64,000 bases of DNA from contig JBDSZL010000050.1 of assembly GCA_039925145.1 (NCBI GenBank), positions 30,295-94,294 of the forward strand, read 5' to 3'. The notes beneath the pieces are model-generated. The model searched no databases and was not told where the DNA came from. It saw only the letters and a program-made list of their open reading frames with translations. Each line of letters opens with the position of its first letter. The first letter of the stretch is position 1. Both the position numbers and the translations under genes were made by a program. Of this stretch, positions 34,977-44,838 are shown one piece after another. The stretch comes from JBDSZL01 sp039925145 (lineage in GTDB: Bacteria > Acidobacteriota > Vicinamibacteria > Vicinamibacterales > SCN-69-37).

Positions 34977-37424
34977 ATGGCGAAAGCTCTGGTAATCGTC
35001 GAGTCGCCGGCAAAGGCCAAGACGATTAACAAATATCTCGGGCGCGACTTCAAGGTCATCGCCTCGATGGGACACGTCCGCGACCTCCCCAAGAGCAAGC
35101 TCGGCGTCGACATCGAGGGCGGCTTTCTGCCCGAATACGTCGTCTTGCCGGACCGGCAGAAGGTCATCCGGGAGCTGAAGGACGCAGCCAAGGGCGCCAC
35201 CGAGATCTTTGTCGCGACCGACCCCGACCGCGAAGGCGAGGCCATCGGCTGGCACCTCGCCGAAGAGCTCGGCGGCGGTAAGAAGCAGATTCGCCGCCTG
35301 ATGTTCAACGAGATCACGAAGAAGGCGATTCTCGAGGCCGTTCAGCACCCCGGCGAAATCGACATGCACATGGTGGACGCCCAGCAGGCACGCCGTGTGC
35401 TCGACCGCCTGGTCGGCTACAAGATCAGTCCCATCCTGTGGGACAAGGTCCGACGAGGGTTGAGTGCGGGACGCGTCCAGTCGGTGGCGCTCAAGCTCAT
35501 CTGCGACCGAGAGCGTGAAATCGAAGCCTTTGTGCCCGAAGAGTACTGGCACGTGACGGCGCGCCTCGCAGGCCCCGAACCACCGGAATTCGACGCGCGA
35601 CTCCTGCGGAAGGGCGACGCCGCCATAAAAGTTCGGACCCAGACCGAAGCCGATGCCGTGCTGGCCGATCTCCAGCGTGCAGACTTCGTGGTCTCCTCCG
35701 TTCAAACCAAGGAGCGCCGCAAGAATCCCGTTCCTCCGTTCATTACGAGCAAGCTGCAGCAAGCGTCGCGCTTCCCGGTAAAGAAGACGATGATGATTGC
35801 GCAGCAGCTGTACGAAGGCATCCAGCTGCCCGACGAGGAAGCGCCGGTTGGATTGATCACCTACATGCGTACCGATTCGGTCCGTGTGTCCGATGACGCG
35901 CTGCAAGAGGTCCGTGAGCAAGTCACCTCGCTGTATGGTCCCGAGTACGTGCCGGACCAGCCCAATCGCTACAAGTTAAAGAGCAGCGCTCAGGACGCGC
36001 ACGAGGCGATTCGCCCCACATCGATGGCGCACCATCCCGACACGGTGCGCGCGCACCTCACTCCCGATCAGTTCTATCTCTACCGGCTCATCTGGAATCG
36101 GTTCGTCGCCTCCCAGATGACGCCTGCCGTCTTCGACGACACCACCGTCGACATCGCCGCGGGCGGATACATGTTCCGAGCCAAGGGCTCGGTGCCGAAG
36201 TTCGCTGGTTGGCTGGCTGTGTACGGCCAGGGCACGACCGAAGCCGAAGAGAGCGAACGCACGGAGCGCCCAACCGCGCCAGCCGGCCAGGTCGAGACCG
36301 ACGAAGATCAGACGAGCGGCGTGTTGCCGCTGCTCACCCAGGGGCAAGCCCTTCACGTCCGGGAAATCAAGCCGGATCAGAAATTCACGCAGCCGCCCGC
36401 GCGGTTCAATGAAGGCTCACTCGTCAAGACCCTCGAGGAAAACGGCATCGGACGGCCAAGCACCTACGCGTCCATCATCAGCGTGCTCCAGGCTCGCGAT
36501 TACGTGAACAAACTCGAAGGACGGTTCCGCCCCACGATTCTCGGCCGTCGGCTCGTCGACCGCCTCTTGCACCCGGCGTTCGACGACATTCTCGACGTGG
36601 AGTACACGGCGCGGATGGAGGATCAGCTCGACGACATCGAAAAGGGCAAAGCCAACTACGCAGACATCCTCGGGACCTTCTACAAAAGCTTCGAGAAGGA
36701 CCTCAAGCGCGCGGCCGACGAGATGCCCAACTTCAAAGAAGGGCAGCCCACCGGCGTGAGCTGCGACAAATGTCAAGTTGGCGAGATGGTGGAGAAGGCC
36801 GGCAAGTTCGGCATCTTTCTCGCCTGCAGCCGCTATCCCGAGTGCGACAACACCAAGGAACTCGAGCCGGCGGAAACGCCGGCCGAAGAGCTCGAAGAGG
36901 CCTGCGAGAACTGTGGGCGGCCGATGGTGCTCAAACGCGGCCGCTTCGGGATGTTTCTCGCCTGCACGGGCTATCCCGAGTGCAAGACCACGCGGAAGAT
37001 CATCGCGACGAAACAGGGCGTCACCGCGGCGAAACCCGACCAGGTGCTCGAAGAAGTCTGCCCGAATTGCGGCAAGAACCTGGTGATCAAACAGGGCCGG
37101 TTTGGCGAGTTCACCGCGTGCACCGGGTATCCCGAGTGCAAGTACGTCAAACAGAAGACCACCGGCGTGCTCTGCCCGAAGGACGAGGGCGAGATCGTCG
37201 AACGCAAGTCGCGTCGGGGCAAGGTCTTCTACGGTTGCGTGAACTACCCCAAGTGCGATTTCACGCTCTGGAACAAGCCGTTGCCAGAGCCCTGCCCGAA
37301 GTGCGGCTGGAAGTTCCTCACCGAGAAGATCACGAAACGTCACGGCCGCCAGCTCATCTGCGCCAACGAGGCGTGTGACTACGTCCGGAGCGCCGAGCTC
37401 GAAGAAGCCACCGCACAAGCATGA
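34977..37424 (+). CDS. topA: DNA topoisomerase I (TopA)
   Basis: TopA relaxes negative supercoils by single-strand passage. The 815-residue type IA enzyme has the TOPRIM domain (VIVESPAKAKTINKYLG, ATDPDREGEAIGWHL) and the catalytic Tyr296 in GLITYMRTDSVRVS. The C-terminal third has five zinc-ribbon modules, starting CDKCQVG, CENCGRP, CPNCGKN, CPKDEGE and CPKCGWK; the fourth has Asp instead of the second Cys. Typical enzymes have about three such modules. ATG 34977 gives the conserved MAKALVIVESP. It overlaps trmFO by four bases. Confidence 0.97.
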   Translation: MAKALVIVESPAKAKTINKYLGRDFKVIASMGHVRDLPKSKLGVDIEGGFLPEYVVLPDRQKVIRELKDAAKGATEIFVATDPDREGEAIGWHLAEELGGGKKQIRRLMFNEITKKAILEAVQHPGEIDMHMVDAQQARRVLDRLVGYKISPILWDKVRRGLSAGRVQSVALKLICDREREIEAFVPEEYWHVTARLAGPEPPEFDARLLRKGDAAIKVRTQTEADAVLADLQRADFVVSSVQTKERRKNPVPPFITSKLQQASRFPVKKTMMIAQQLYEGIQLPDEEAPVGLITYMRTDSVRVSDDALQEVREQVTSLYGPEYVPDQPNRYKLKSSAQDAHEAIRPTSMAHHPDTVRAHLTPDQFYLYRLIWNRFVASQMTPAVFDDTTVDIAAGGYMFRAKGSVPKFAGWLAVYGQGTTEAEESERTERPTAPAGQVETDEDQTSGVLPLLTQGQALHVREIKPDQKFTQPPARFNEGSLVKTLEENGIGRPSTYASIISVLQARDYVNKLEGRFRPTILGRRLVDRLLHPAFDDILDVEYTARMEDQLDDIEKGKANYADILGTFYKSFEKDLKRAADEMPNFKEGQPTGVSCDKCQVGEMVEKAGKFGIFLACSRYPECDNTKELEPAETPAEELEEACENCGRPMVLKRGRFGMFLACTGYPECKTTRKIIATKQGVTAAKPDQVLEEVCPNCGKNLVIKQGRFGEFTACTGYPECKYVKQKTTGVLCPKDEGEIVERKSRRGKVFYGCVNYPKCDFTLWNKPLPEPCPKCGWKFLTEKITKRHGRQLICANEACDYVRSAELEEATAQA

Positions 37425-38794
37425 TCCACGTCATCGGTGGAGGCCTGGCCGGCTGCGAAGCCGCCTGGCAGGCGGCCTCGGCCGGACTGCCGGTGACGAT
37501 TCACGAGATGCGGCCGGCGCGCCCGACGGCCGTGCACCTCACGGGCAAGCTGGCAGAGCTGGTCTGCAGCAACTCGTTTCGCGGCGATAAGCTCGACAAC
37601 GCCGTCGGCCTTCTGAAGGAGGAGATGCGCCGCCTCGGTTCGCTCATCATGCGGATCGCTGACCAGGTGCGCGTGCCGGCGGGGGCGGCCTTGGCCGTCG
37701 ATCGCGAGCAGTTCTCCGCGGGTGTGACCGCCGCGATCGCGAGTCATCCACTCATCACCCTGTCCCGCGAGGAAGTGACACACCTGCCCACGTCACTGCA
37801 GATGTCCCCCCTGGTGGTTGCCACGGGGCCGCTCACGTCAGCGGCGTTGTCGTCGGCGATTGCCGAATATCTCGGGCATCAGCATCTGGCGTTCTTCGAT
37901 GCGATCAGCCCCATCGTGCTTGCGGAGACGATCGATCGCGACACGGTCTTCAGAGCGTCGCGGTGGAACCGAAGCCTGCGCGGGGCTCCGCCGGCCGACG
38001 GGCCTGCGTGTGGAGACGACGGTGAGGGCGATTATCTCAATTGCCCGTTCACCCGTGAGCAGTACGGGCAGTTCTACGAAGCCCTGGTCAGTGCCGAGAA
38101 GGCCTCGGTGCACGACTTCGACAACACACAATTCTTCGAAGGCTGCCTGCCGATTGAAGTCATGGCGCATCGTGGCGTCGACACGCTCCGCTTCGGGCCC
38201 ATGAAACCCGCGGGCCTCACCGACCCGAAAACGGGCCGCTGGCCGTACGCGGTCGTGCAACTCCGTCAGGACAATCTTGCCGGCGATCACTACAGTCTGG
38301 TCGGCTTTCAGACCCAACTGAAATGGGGTGAGCAGGCGCGGGTGCTTCGCATGATTCCCGGTCTCGAACGGGCAGAGTTCGTTCGGTTTGGAATGATCCA
38401 TCGCAACACCTACATCAACGGCCCTGAGGTGCTCGCCGAGACGTGGCAGGTCCGTTCAAGGCCAGATCTCTTCTTCGCGGGCCAGATCTCGGGGGTCGAG
38501 GGCTACGTCGAGTCGGCGGCTTCAGGGTTAATCGCGGGACGCAACGCCGCGCGTCTGGCCATGGGGCTCACTCCCGTCGCGCCTCCGCGCACCACGGCGA
38601 TAGGCGCGCTCGGGTATTACGTCTCGCACGCCGAGCCGCGTCACTACCAGCCGTCGAACATCACCTTCGGGATCATCGCTCCGCTCGACTCGCCTCCCAA
38701 AAGTCGACAGGAGCGCCAACTCGCCACCTCGACCAGGGCGCTCAGCGAGCTCCATGCCTGGATCGCGCAGCCGAGCGACGCCCTCGTCCCTTGA
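37421..38794 (+). CDS. trmFO: Methylenetetrahydrofolate--tRNA-(uracil-5-)-methyltransferase TrmFO
   Basis: TrmFO is the folate- and FAD-dependent enzyme that forms ribothymidine at position 54 of tRNA. The 457-residue protein has the FAD-binding motif VIGGGLAGCEAAWQAASAGL, IHEMRPARPTAVH, ELVCSNSFRGDKLDNAVGLLKEEMR, the region FTREQYGQFYEALVSAE, CLPIEVMAHRGVDTLRFGPMKP and the C-terminal PSNITFGIIAPL. It overlaps topA by ATGA and is followed by xerC after four bases, the same order as gid and codV in Bacillus. Confidence 0.96.
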   Translation: MIHVIGGGLAGCEAAWQAASAGLPVTIHEMRPARPTAVHLTGKLAELVCSNSFRGDKLDNAVGLLKEEMRRLGSLIMRIADQVRVPAGAALAVDREQFSAGVTAAIASHPLITLSREEVTHLPTSLQMSPLVVATGPLTSAALSSAIAEYLGHQHLAFFDAISPIVLAETIDRDTVFRASRWNRSLRGAPPADGPACGDDGEGDYLNCPFTREQYGQFYEALVSAEKASVHDFDNTQFFEGCLPIEVMAHRGVDTLRFGPMKPAGLTDPKTGRWPYAVVQLRQDNLAGDHYSLVGFQTQLKWGEQARVLRMIPGLERAEFVRFGMIHRNTYINGPEVLAETWQVRSRPDLFFAGQISGVEGYVESAASGLIAGRNAARLAMGLTPVAPPRTTAIGALGYYVSHAEPRHYQPSNITFGIIAPLDSPPKSRQERQLATSTRALSELHAWIAQPSDALVP

Positions 38795-38798
38795 CCCG

Positions 38799-39746
38799 AT
38801 GCGGGAGGCCATAAAGGCGTGCCTGGAGTTCCTGCGGTTCAACCGCGGGCTTTCCGCTCATACGCTGCGCGCCTACCAGACAGACTTCGACTTATTCCTG
38901 ACGTCGATTGCGCGTCAGCGGCGGTGCAAAGCCAGCGAAGTACAACCCACTGATTTCACTGCCGACGCGTTGCGGCAATTCCTCGCGGAACTGCACGAGC
39001 GCGGAAACGGCCGCGCGTCGTCTGCGCGTCGGCTTGCCGCCCTGCGCACCTTCGCGCGCTACCTGGTCCGCGAGGAGCTGCTGCCTGAGGATCCGACGGC
39101 CCTCGTGGGTGCCCCACGCAAAGAACAGCGGCTTCCGGCTCATCTGGCGATTGCCGAGATGAATCGGCTCCTGGCGGCACCGAACGCGGCTACGGTGGCC
39201 GGCCGACGCGATCGCGCCATCCTCGAGCTCTTCTACGCCTCAGGCTTACGTCTCAGTGAGCTCGCCGATCTGGATCTGGACGACGTGAATGTCAGTGGAC
39301 GGATTGCGAGAGTGCGCGGTAAGGGCGGCAAAGAGCGGTTGGCGCCGTTCAACCATGCGACGGCCGACGCCCTCCGCACGATGACCGCGGACGCCTCGTC
39401 GGTCGCGCGCCCTCCGGCGCGCCCGTCCGATCGTCATCGTCGTCAGCGTCGGCCGCTGTTCCTGAATCTACGGGGCGGCCGTCTCACCACGCGCAGCATC
39501 GACCGCGTCGTGCGCCGATACGTGCGGGAGGCCGCGCTCGCCGGCGGAATCAGTGCGCATGCGTTGCGGCACACGTTCGCGACGCACCTGCTGCAGGCTG
39601 GGGCCGATTTGCGGGCCATCCAGGAACTGCTTGGCCACGCGCGGTTGAGCACCACGCAGCGCTACACGCATCTGGACATCGCACGGATTCTCGAGGTGTA
39701 CAGACAGACCCACCCGAAGGCGGGCCTGTCCGATGAGGGGAGCTGA
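38799..39746 (+). CDS. xerC: Tyrosine recombinase XerC/XerD-like
   Basis: This 315-residue recombinase resolves chromosome dimers at dif. It has the SAM-like N-terminal core-binding domain (CLEFLRFNRGLSAHTLRAYQTDFDLFL). The catalytic domain carries all expected residues: Arg in YASGLRLSELADLDLDDV, Lys in RVRGKGGKERL, HALRHTFATHLL, LGHARLSTTQ and the nucleophile Tyr in RYTHLD. An Arg/Pro-rich insertion (ARPPARPSDRHRRQRRP) is longer than usual before the second catalytic half. Position after trmFO supports XerC rather than a phage integrase; no attachment site is seen nearby. Confidence 0.93.
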   Translation: MREAIKACLEFLRFNRGLSAHTLRAYQTDFDLFLTSIARQRRCKASEVQPTDFTADALRQFLAELHERGNGRASSARRLAALRTFARYLVREELLPEDPTALVGAPRKEQRLPAHLAIAEMNRLLAAPNAATVAGRRDRAILELFYASGLRLSELADLDLDDVNVSGRIARVRGKGGKERLAPFNHATADALRTMTADASSVARPPARPSDRHRRQRRPLFLNLRGGRLTTRSIDRVVRRYVREAALAGGISAHALRHTFATHLLQAGADLRAIQELLGHARLSTTQRYTHLDIARILEVYRQTHPKAGLSDEGS

Positions 39747-39779
39747 AACGGGGAGTCTGGCGGGGATCGGAGGAGACGG

Positions 39780-41183
39780 CTAGCTCACGCTCATTTCGGC
39801 GAGCACCCGTCGGCTTCGGGGAATTTCGATTCCAAGAATCTTGATTTTGTAGTTCATGACGCGTGGGCTGATTGCGAGCAGTTCGGCCGCGTCCTTCTGC
39901 ACCCAGTTCGACATCCTCAGCGCCTCCACCACGGCCTGGCGCTCGATTTCTTCGAGCGGGATCCCGGTCGGCGGAATCTTGACCACCGAGGCGCGCTCGC
40001 CCGAACTGGTGTTGGACGTCTGTTCGCCGATCTGCAGGTCGTCGGTCGCGATCATGGTGCCCTCGGTGAGCAGGACCGCACGCTCGATCACGTTCTCGAG
40101 CTCTCGGATGTTGCCCGGCCAGTGATGGCGCATGAGCACCTTGCGTGCCTCGAGATCGATGCCGTCCACCTTCTTCTTCAGCTCGGTGGCAAAGCGCTTC
40201 ACGAAGAAGTCAGCCAGGGCCACGATGTCCTCTTTGCGATCGCGCAGCGGAGGCATCTCGACGGACACGACGTTCAGCCGGTAGAAGAGGTCTTCGCGGA
40301 AGCGGCCTTCCTGCACCATCTGCGTCAGGTTGCGGTTGGTCGCCGCGATAATGCGCACGTCGACTCGCAGCGTTCTGGTGCCGCCCAGCCGTTCGAACTC
40401 GTGCTCCTGGAGCACGCGCAGAATCTTGGCCTGCGTGCTCTGGCTCATGTCCCCGACTTCATCCAGGAACAGCGTGCCGCCATCGGCCTGTTCGAACCGC
40501 CCGACGCGCTGCTTGTCGGCGCTGGTGAACGCCCCCTTCTCGTGTCCAAACAGCTCTGATTCGAGCAGGTTCTCCTGGAGCGCGGCGCAGTTCACTTTCA
40601 CGAACGCGCGTTGCGCCCGGGTCGAGTTGTGATGGATGGCACCGGCAATCAGTTCTTTACCGGTTCCCGTTTCTCCGCGAATCAGCACGGTCGAATTGCT
40701 CCGCGCGACTTTCTTGACGATGGACAGCACGGACTGCAGGGCGCCGCTGGCGCCGACAATGCGGTCGAAGTCGTAGATGTCCTGCGCCTCGGTCCGCAGG
40801 TATTCGACCTGTGACTTGAGGTGGCGCAGCTCAATTGCCTTCTCGATCTTGAGCTCCATCTCCTCGATTTCGAACGGCTTCTGCACGAAGTCGAAGGCTC
40901 CGATCTTCATGGCCTCGACCGCGGTGTGGATCGATGCGAACGCGGTCATCAGGATGACCGCGGCGCTTGGCTGGATGGAGCGCGTCGTGCGGAGCACGTC
41001 CATGCCGTCGGCGCCGCCCATGCGGAGGTCGGTCAACACGACCTCGAACTGGCTGTTCTGCAGCCGCTCGATGGCCACCGTGCCGTTAGCGGCTTCCTCT
41101 ACATCGTGTCCCGCGTTGGTGAGGGCGCGAACCAGTCCCTTGCGCAGAGAATCGTGATCGTCAACAACCAGAATGCGTCCCAT
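39780..41183 (-). CDS. NtrC-family sigma-54-dependent response regulator
   Basis: The 467-residue regulator has a receiver domain (residues 1-120, phospho-acceptor Asp in VVLTDLRMGG, Lys in FVQKPF). The AAA+ domain has GETGTGKELIA and TLFLDEVGDM, and a Fis-type HTH ends the protein (NWVQKDAAELLAISPRVMNYKIKILGI). The sigma-54-contacting loop reads GAFTSA at residues 217-222 instead of the near-invariant GAFTGA. It starts two bases after the sensor-kinase stop, so the pair is cotranscribed. Otherwise all catalytic motifs are intact. Confidence 0.94.
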   Translation of the reverse strand: MGRILVVDDHDSLRKGLVRALTNAGHDVEEAANGTVAIERLQNSQFEVVLTDLRMGGADGMDVLRTTRSIQPSAAVILMTAFASIHTAVEAMKIGAFDFVQKPFEIEEMELKIEKAIELRHLKSQVEYLRTEAQDIYDFDRIVGASGALQSVLSIVKKVARSNSTVLIRGETGTGKELIAGAIHHNSTRAQRAFVKVNCAALQENLLESELFGHEKGAFTSADKQRVGRFEQADGGTLFLDEVGDMSQSTQAKILRVLQEHEFERLGGTRTLRVDVRIIAATNRNLTQMVQEGRFREDLFYRLNVVSVEMPPLRDRKEDIVALADFFVKRFATELKKKVDGIDLEARKVLMRHHWPGNIRELENVIERAVLLTEGTMIATDDLQIGEQTSNTSSGERASVVKIPPTGIPLEEIERQAVVEALRMSNWVQKDAAELLAISPRVMNYKIKILGIEIPRSRRVLAEMSVS

Positions 41184-41185
41184 GC

Positions 41186-42391
41186 CTAGCTCTCCAGATT
41201 CCGGCCATAGGGCACCAGAGGCAGAGTCACGCGGAAAGCCGCGCCCCGTCCTGGTGCCGAAATGGCGTCAATTCTGCCGTCGTGTGCGTCCACGACCTTT
41301 CGAACGATGGCCAGCCCGAGGCCCGTGCCCTGCGGCTTGGTGGTGAAGAAGGGCTTGAAAATGCGTTCCAGGTCGTCAGCGGCAATGCCGGGGCCGCTGT
41401 CGCGGACCTCGATGACAACCTGTGCGGGAATCGGCTCGATGGACCCAGACGTCTCGTCTTCGGCCGGCAGCAGCGAGGTGCGAATCTCAACTTGCCCATG
41501 GCCGCCAAGGGCCTCGAATGCGTTAGCGAGGAGGTTCGAAAACAGCTGCCGCAGCTGATGCGAGTCGCCCAGCAGATCGGGCACGTCTCGCGAAAGCCGG
41601 GTATGGATCGCCACCGCGCCGCGCCGCATTTTGCCCTCAGCCAGGGTGATCGACTCCTTGAGGACCTCTTCGAGGGACACCCGCTCGACCTGCAGCTGGA
41701 TGGGCCGGACGAATTCGAGAACTTCGACCACGATGGCGTTGGCCATCTTGGCCTCTTTGATGATGTCGCTCAGCGAGTCGAGCGCCTCTGGTTGATCGGC
41801 CAGCTGCCGTTTCAGCACACCGGCCATGACTTCGATGCTGGCCAGCGGGTTCTTGACCTCATGCGCAATGGCGGCGGCCATCTCACCAAGCGCCGCGAGC
41901 CTGTCGCGCAACCGGCCGCGCTCCTCAATCTGTTCGACCCGCGTCAGATCTTTGAAGAACAACGTCGCGCCCACGAGCACACCGGCATCGTCGTGAATCC
42001 GCGAGAGCGTGTAGCCAATGGCCCGCCCCGTGGCGCGCATACGCATTTCAGCCCGGTTGGGGAGGTCGTCGATGTCGAAGGCCTGCTGGAGCACGCGGGC
42101 GATCTCAGGACAGTCCTGCAGCACCTCGCCGAACGGCCGGCCGATGTCTGCAGGGTCCGCCGTGAGCCCGAGCACGCGATAGGCCAGGTCGTTCATCACG
42201 GCAACGCGGCCTTCGCGCGTAATCGCGAGCACGCCGGTGCGCAGGTTGAACACGAGATGACGGTAGAACTTGTCGCCCTGAGCGTCCTGAAGCACCGCTA
42301 CGGCCTTTTGGGGCTTGCCGCCGTCCAGTTTCACTCGGACAGCTCTGCGAGCGGGTTCAGGCGGACTGGTGGGGTTAGGGTGGGTTCGCAT
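41186..42391 (-). CDS. NtrB-like cytoplasmic sensor histidine kinase
   Basis: This 401-residue kinase has no membrane segment. An N-terminal PAS-type domain at about residues 50-150 (FNLRTGVLAITREGRVAVMNDLAYRVLGL) precedes the HisKA domain with the phospho-accepting His in AAIAHEVKNPLASIEVM. The HATPase domain follows (NLLANAFEALGG, VRDSGPGIAADDLERIFKPFFTTKPQGTGLGLAIVRKV). The ATG at 42391 has AGGAG ten bases upstream and avoids the unconserved extension. It feeds the adjacent NtrC-like regulator. The signal is unknown; the soluble PAS points to an internal cue. Confidence 0.93.
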   Translation of the reverse strand: MRTHPNPTSPPEPARRAVRVKLDGGKPQKAVAVLQDAQGDKFYRHLVFNLRTGVLAITREGRVAVMNDLAYRVLGLTADPADIGRPFGEVLQDCPEIARVLQQAFDIDDLPNRAEMRMRATGRAIGYTLSRIHDDAGVLVGATLFFKDLTRVEQIEERGRLRDRLAALGEMAAAIAHEVKNPLASIEVMAGVLKRQLADQPEALDSLSDIIKEAKMANAIVVEVLEFVRPIQLQVERVSLEEVLKESITLAEGKMRRGAVAIHTRLSRDVPDLLGDSHQLRQLFSNLLANAFEALGGHGQVEIRTSLLPAEDETSGSIEPIPAQVVIEVRDSGPGIAADDLERIFKPFFTTKPQGTGLGLAIVRKVVDAHDGRIDAISAPGRGAAFRVTLPLVPYGRNLES

Positions 42392-42548
42392 TTCGGCGCC
42401 GCTCCTGGGCGACCGTCCCTGAGGCAAGGGACGTACCCGCCGCGCAAACCCAGGAAAACCACGAAAATGGTGCCAGAAAGTGTGAGGAGTGAACGATCCA
42501 CTCCAGGATGATTACAGAACCGACACCCTCTTACAAAGATGTAATCGA

Positions 42549-44594
42549 CTAACCCGCTGTGTCGGTCGTCTGGAGCGACTCCCACCGACGCATCAGGTCG
42601 CCGACCTCCCACATCAGCGCCTCGTGACGGGCGACAACTGACTCGGCGCCCGCGCGGTTTTCGTAGAAGCCTTCGGACGCCATCTGGGCTTCGAGCTCTT
42701 TGATCTCGCGCTCCTGATGTGCAATCTGGTTTTCGAGCTCGGCTACTCGACGTTGCCGATCCTGCAACTCGCGCCTGCGACGGCGATCCTCAGCGTCTGC
42801 CTTCTTTTTGTCGTCGTAAGACCTCACCGGTGCGGCGGTAGCGGTCGCCTGCTGTTGCTTGGCCTCCGCCTTACGGCCATGAGTCACGGGAGTCGGCGGT
42901 TCCTTGGTGACGTTTGGCGTCGCCGGACGTGCTGCGGCGGGGCGCGCGGCGGTCGCCGCCGGCTTGAGGGCCAGGGCGCGGCTGTCGGCGCGCTCCTTGC
43001 GGCTCCACAGGAACTGCTCATAGGTACCGGGGTACGTCTCGATGCCCCCGTTACCGACCGCCACGATTTTCGTAGCGAGCCGATCCACGAAATACCGATC
43101 GTGCGAGACGATGATTAAGGTGCCGCCGAAGTCCTCGAGCGCGTCGAGGAGGACGTCCTTTGAGTCGAGATCGAGGTGATTGGTCGGCTCATCGAGCAGC
43201 AAGGTGTTCGCCGGTCGGAGCAGCATGCGGGCCACTGCCAGCCTGGTTCGTTCTCCGCCTGAAAGCACCCCGGCCTTTTTGTAAATGTCGTCGCCGGAGA
43301 ACAGGAACCCCCCGAGGATGTTCCGGATCATGGGCACCATGCCTACAGGAGAGTCAGCCTGCATCACCTCCTGGACCGTTTTGGCCGGCGGTAGCCGCGC
43401 CGCCTCGTCCTGCGCGAAGTACTGCATCACGACCTGATGCCCCTCGTGACGAGTGCCGCCATCGGGCGCTTCAGTGCCGGCCAGCATGCGCATCAATGTG
43501 GATTTGCCCGCGCCGTTCGGGGCCACAAGCGCGATTCGGTCTCCCCGCTCGATGTGCAGGCCGATGCGGTTGAACACGACATTGTCGCCGTAGGCCTTGT
43601 GGATATCGGTCAGCTCCAGGACCATCCGGCCGCTCTTCGGGCAGGTCGGAAACGTGAAGTGCACGCGCTTGCGCTCGGCGGGAACCTCGATGGGTACGAC
43701 CTTGTCGAGCATCTTGATCCGGCTTTGCACCTGAGCGGCCTTGGTGGCCTGGTAGCGGAACCGATCGATGAAGGCCCGCATTCGGCCGACCTCCTCGTCC
43801 TGATCCTGCTTGGCCTTGCGCAGACGCTCGAGATTGGCATCGCGATCGGTGAGGTACTTCGAGTAGTTGCCGACGTAGTCGGTGATCGTGCGGAGAGAGA
43901 TCTCCGAAATCCGGGTGACCACCGCGTCGAGGAAGAACCGATCGTGCGACACCAGAATCACGGCGTGCGGGTAGTTTTCGAGGTAGGACTCGAGCCAGTT
44001 GCGCGCTTCGAGGTCGAGATGGTTCGTGGGTTCGTCGAGCAGCAGGAGCGTTGGGCGCCCGAGCAGGAGCTTTGCCAGCGCAATTCGCATCTGCCAGCCG
44101 CCCGAGAAGCTCTCGGCGCTCTTGGCAAAATCGGCCTTAGAGAAGCCGAGACCTTCGAGCACCTGGGTGACGCGCAGATCGATGCTGTGGCCTTCCTCTC
44201 GGCGGTAGTAGTCGGTCAGGTCGTGATAGCGCACGAGCAGCCGCTCGTGTTCGCCGTCGGCGAGAGCAGGATCGGCCAGGGCGTGCTCGATGTGGTCGAT
44301 TTCGGCCCGTGCGGCCAGCAATGGCCCAAAGGCGGTCGACGCCTCGTCGACGAGCGTACGGCCGGAGTGGGCCAGGCCATCCTGGGGCAGGTAGCCGACC
44401 GTCAGCGTGGATGGCTTGATGATCCCACCGCTGTCGGGTTCATCGAACCCGGCGAGCATGCGAAGCAGGGTCGTCTTGCCAGCGCCGTTCGGCCCGCACA
44501 AGCCCACGCGATCACCGTCCGCCACCGTCCAGGTGACGTCTTGCAGGAGCACGCGCTCGCCGAAGGTCTTGGTGAGAGTAGAAAGCTGGATCAT
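42549..44594 (-). CDS. ABC-F family ATP-binding protein (Uup-like)
   Basis: ABC-F proteins act on the ribosome and have no membrane domain. The 681-residue protein has two ABC modules: Walker A GPNGAGKTTL and APNGAGKSTL, signatures FSGGWQMRIALA and LSGGERTRLAVA, and two LLLDEPTNHLDL Walker B segments. The linker between them is typical of the family (KYLTDRDANLERLRKAKQDQDEEVGRM). An Ala/Pro-rich spacer leads to a C-terminal coiled coil (about 600-675), as in Uup. The role could be translation rescue or DNA-linked, as proposed for Uup; antibiotic resistance cannot be inferred. Confidence 0.94.
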   Translation of the reverse strand: MIQLSTLTKTFGERVLLQDVTWTVADGDRVGLCGPNGAGKTTLLRMLAGFDEPDSGGIIKPSTLTVGYLPQDGLAHSGRTLVDEASTAFGPLLAARAEIDHIEHALADPALADGEHERLLVRYHDLTDYYRREEGHSIDLRVTQVLEGLGFSKADFAKSAESFSGGWQMRIALAKLLLGRPTLLLLDEPTNHLDLEARNWLESYLENYPHAVILVSHDRFFLDAVVTRISEISLRTITDYVGNYSKYLTDRDANLERLRKAKQDQDEEVGRMRAFIDRFRYQATKAAQVQSRIKMLDKVVPIEVPAERKRVHFTFPTCPKSGRMVLELTDIHKAYGDNVVFNRIGLHIERGDRIALVAPNGAGKSTLMRMLAGTEAPDGGTRHEGHQVVMQYFAQDEAARLPPAKTVQEVMQADSPVGMVPMIRNILGGFLFSGDDIYKKAGVLSGGERTRLAVARMLLRPANTLLLDEPTNHLDLDSKDVLLDALEDFGGTLIIVSHDRYFVDRLATKIVAVGNGGIETYPGTYEQFLWSRKERADSRALALKPAATAARPAAARPATPNVTKEPPTPVTHGRKAEAKQQQATATAAPVRSYDDKKKADAEDRRRRRELQDRQRRVAELENQIAHQEREIKELEAQMASEGFYENRAGAESVVARHEALMWEVGDLMRRWESLQTTDTAG

Positions 44595-44838
44595 GCGAAC
44601 AGCGAGGGCCGACGCCTGGTGCGCGTCGCGCGGCGACGCACATTGGTGCGCCTCTCGGGCTCGCGGGCAGTGGGCGTCAAGAAGTGTAGCATTGCCGAAT
44701 GGTGGCCCGCACCTCGCAGGAGTAGGCCGGCGACGGTTGCGCGCTGGTACCGACTGTGGCGCTCACGGGGGCGTCTAAGCTGACGGGACGCGCGCATTTG
44801 ACACTTCCTGCCGAGGGTGCGACCGTGCTGGCGCCGAC

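Noticed and set aside
38799..39746. Tyrosine recombinase as a sign of an integrated element
   Set aside because: It sits in conserved housekeeping order after trmFO, with no attachment site or phage genes around.
43437..44783. 448-codon plus-strand frame opposite the ABC-F gene
   Set aside because: The ABC-F protein has full motifs on the minus strand; the antisense frame has none.
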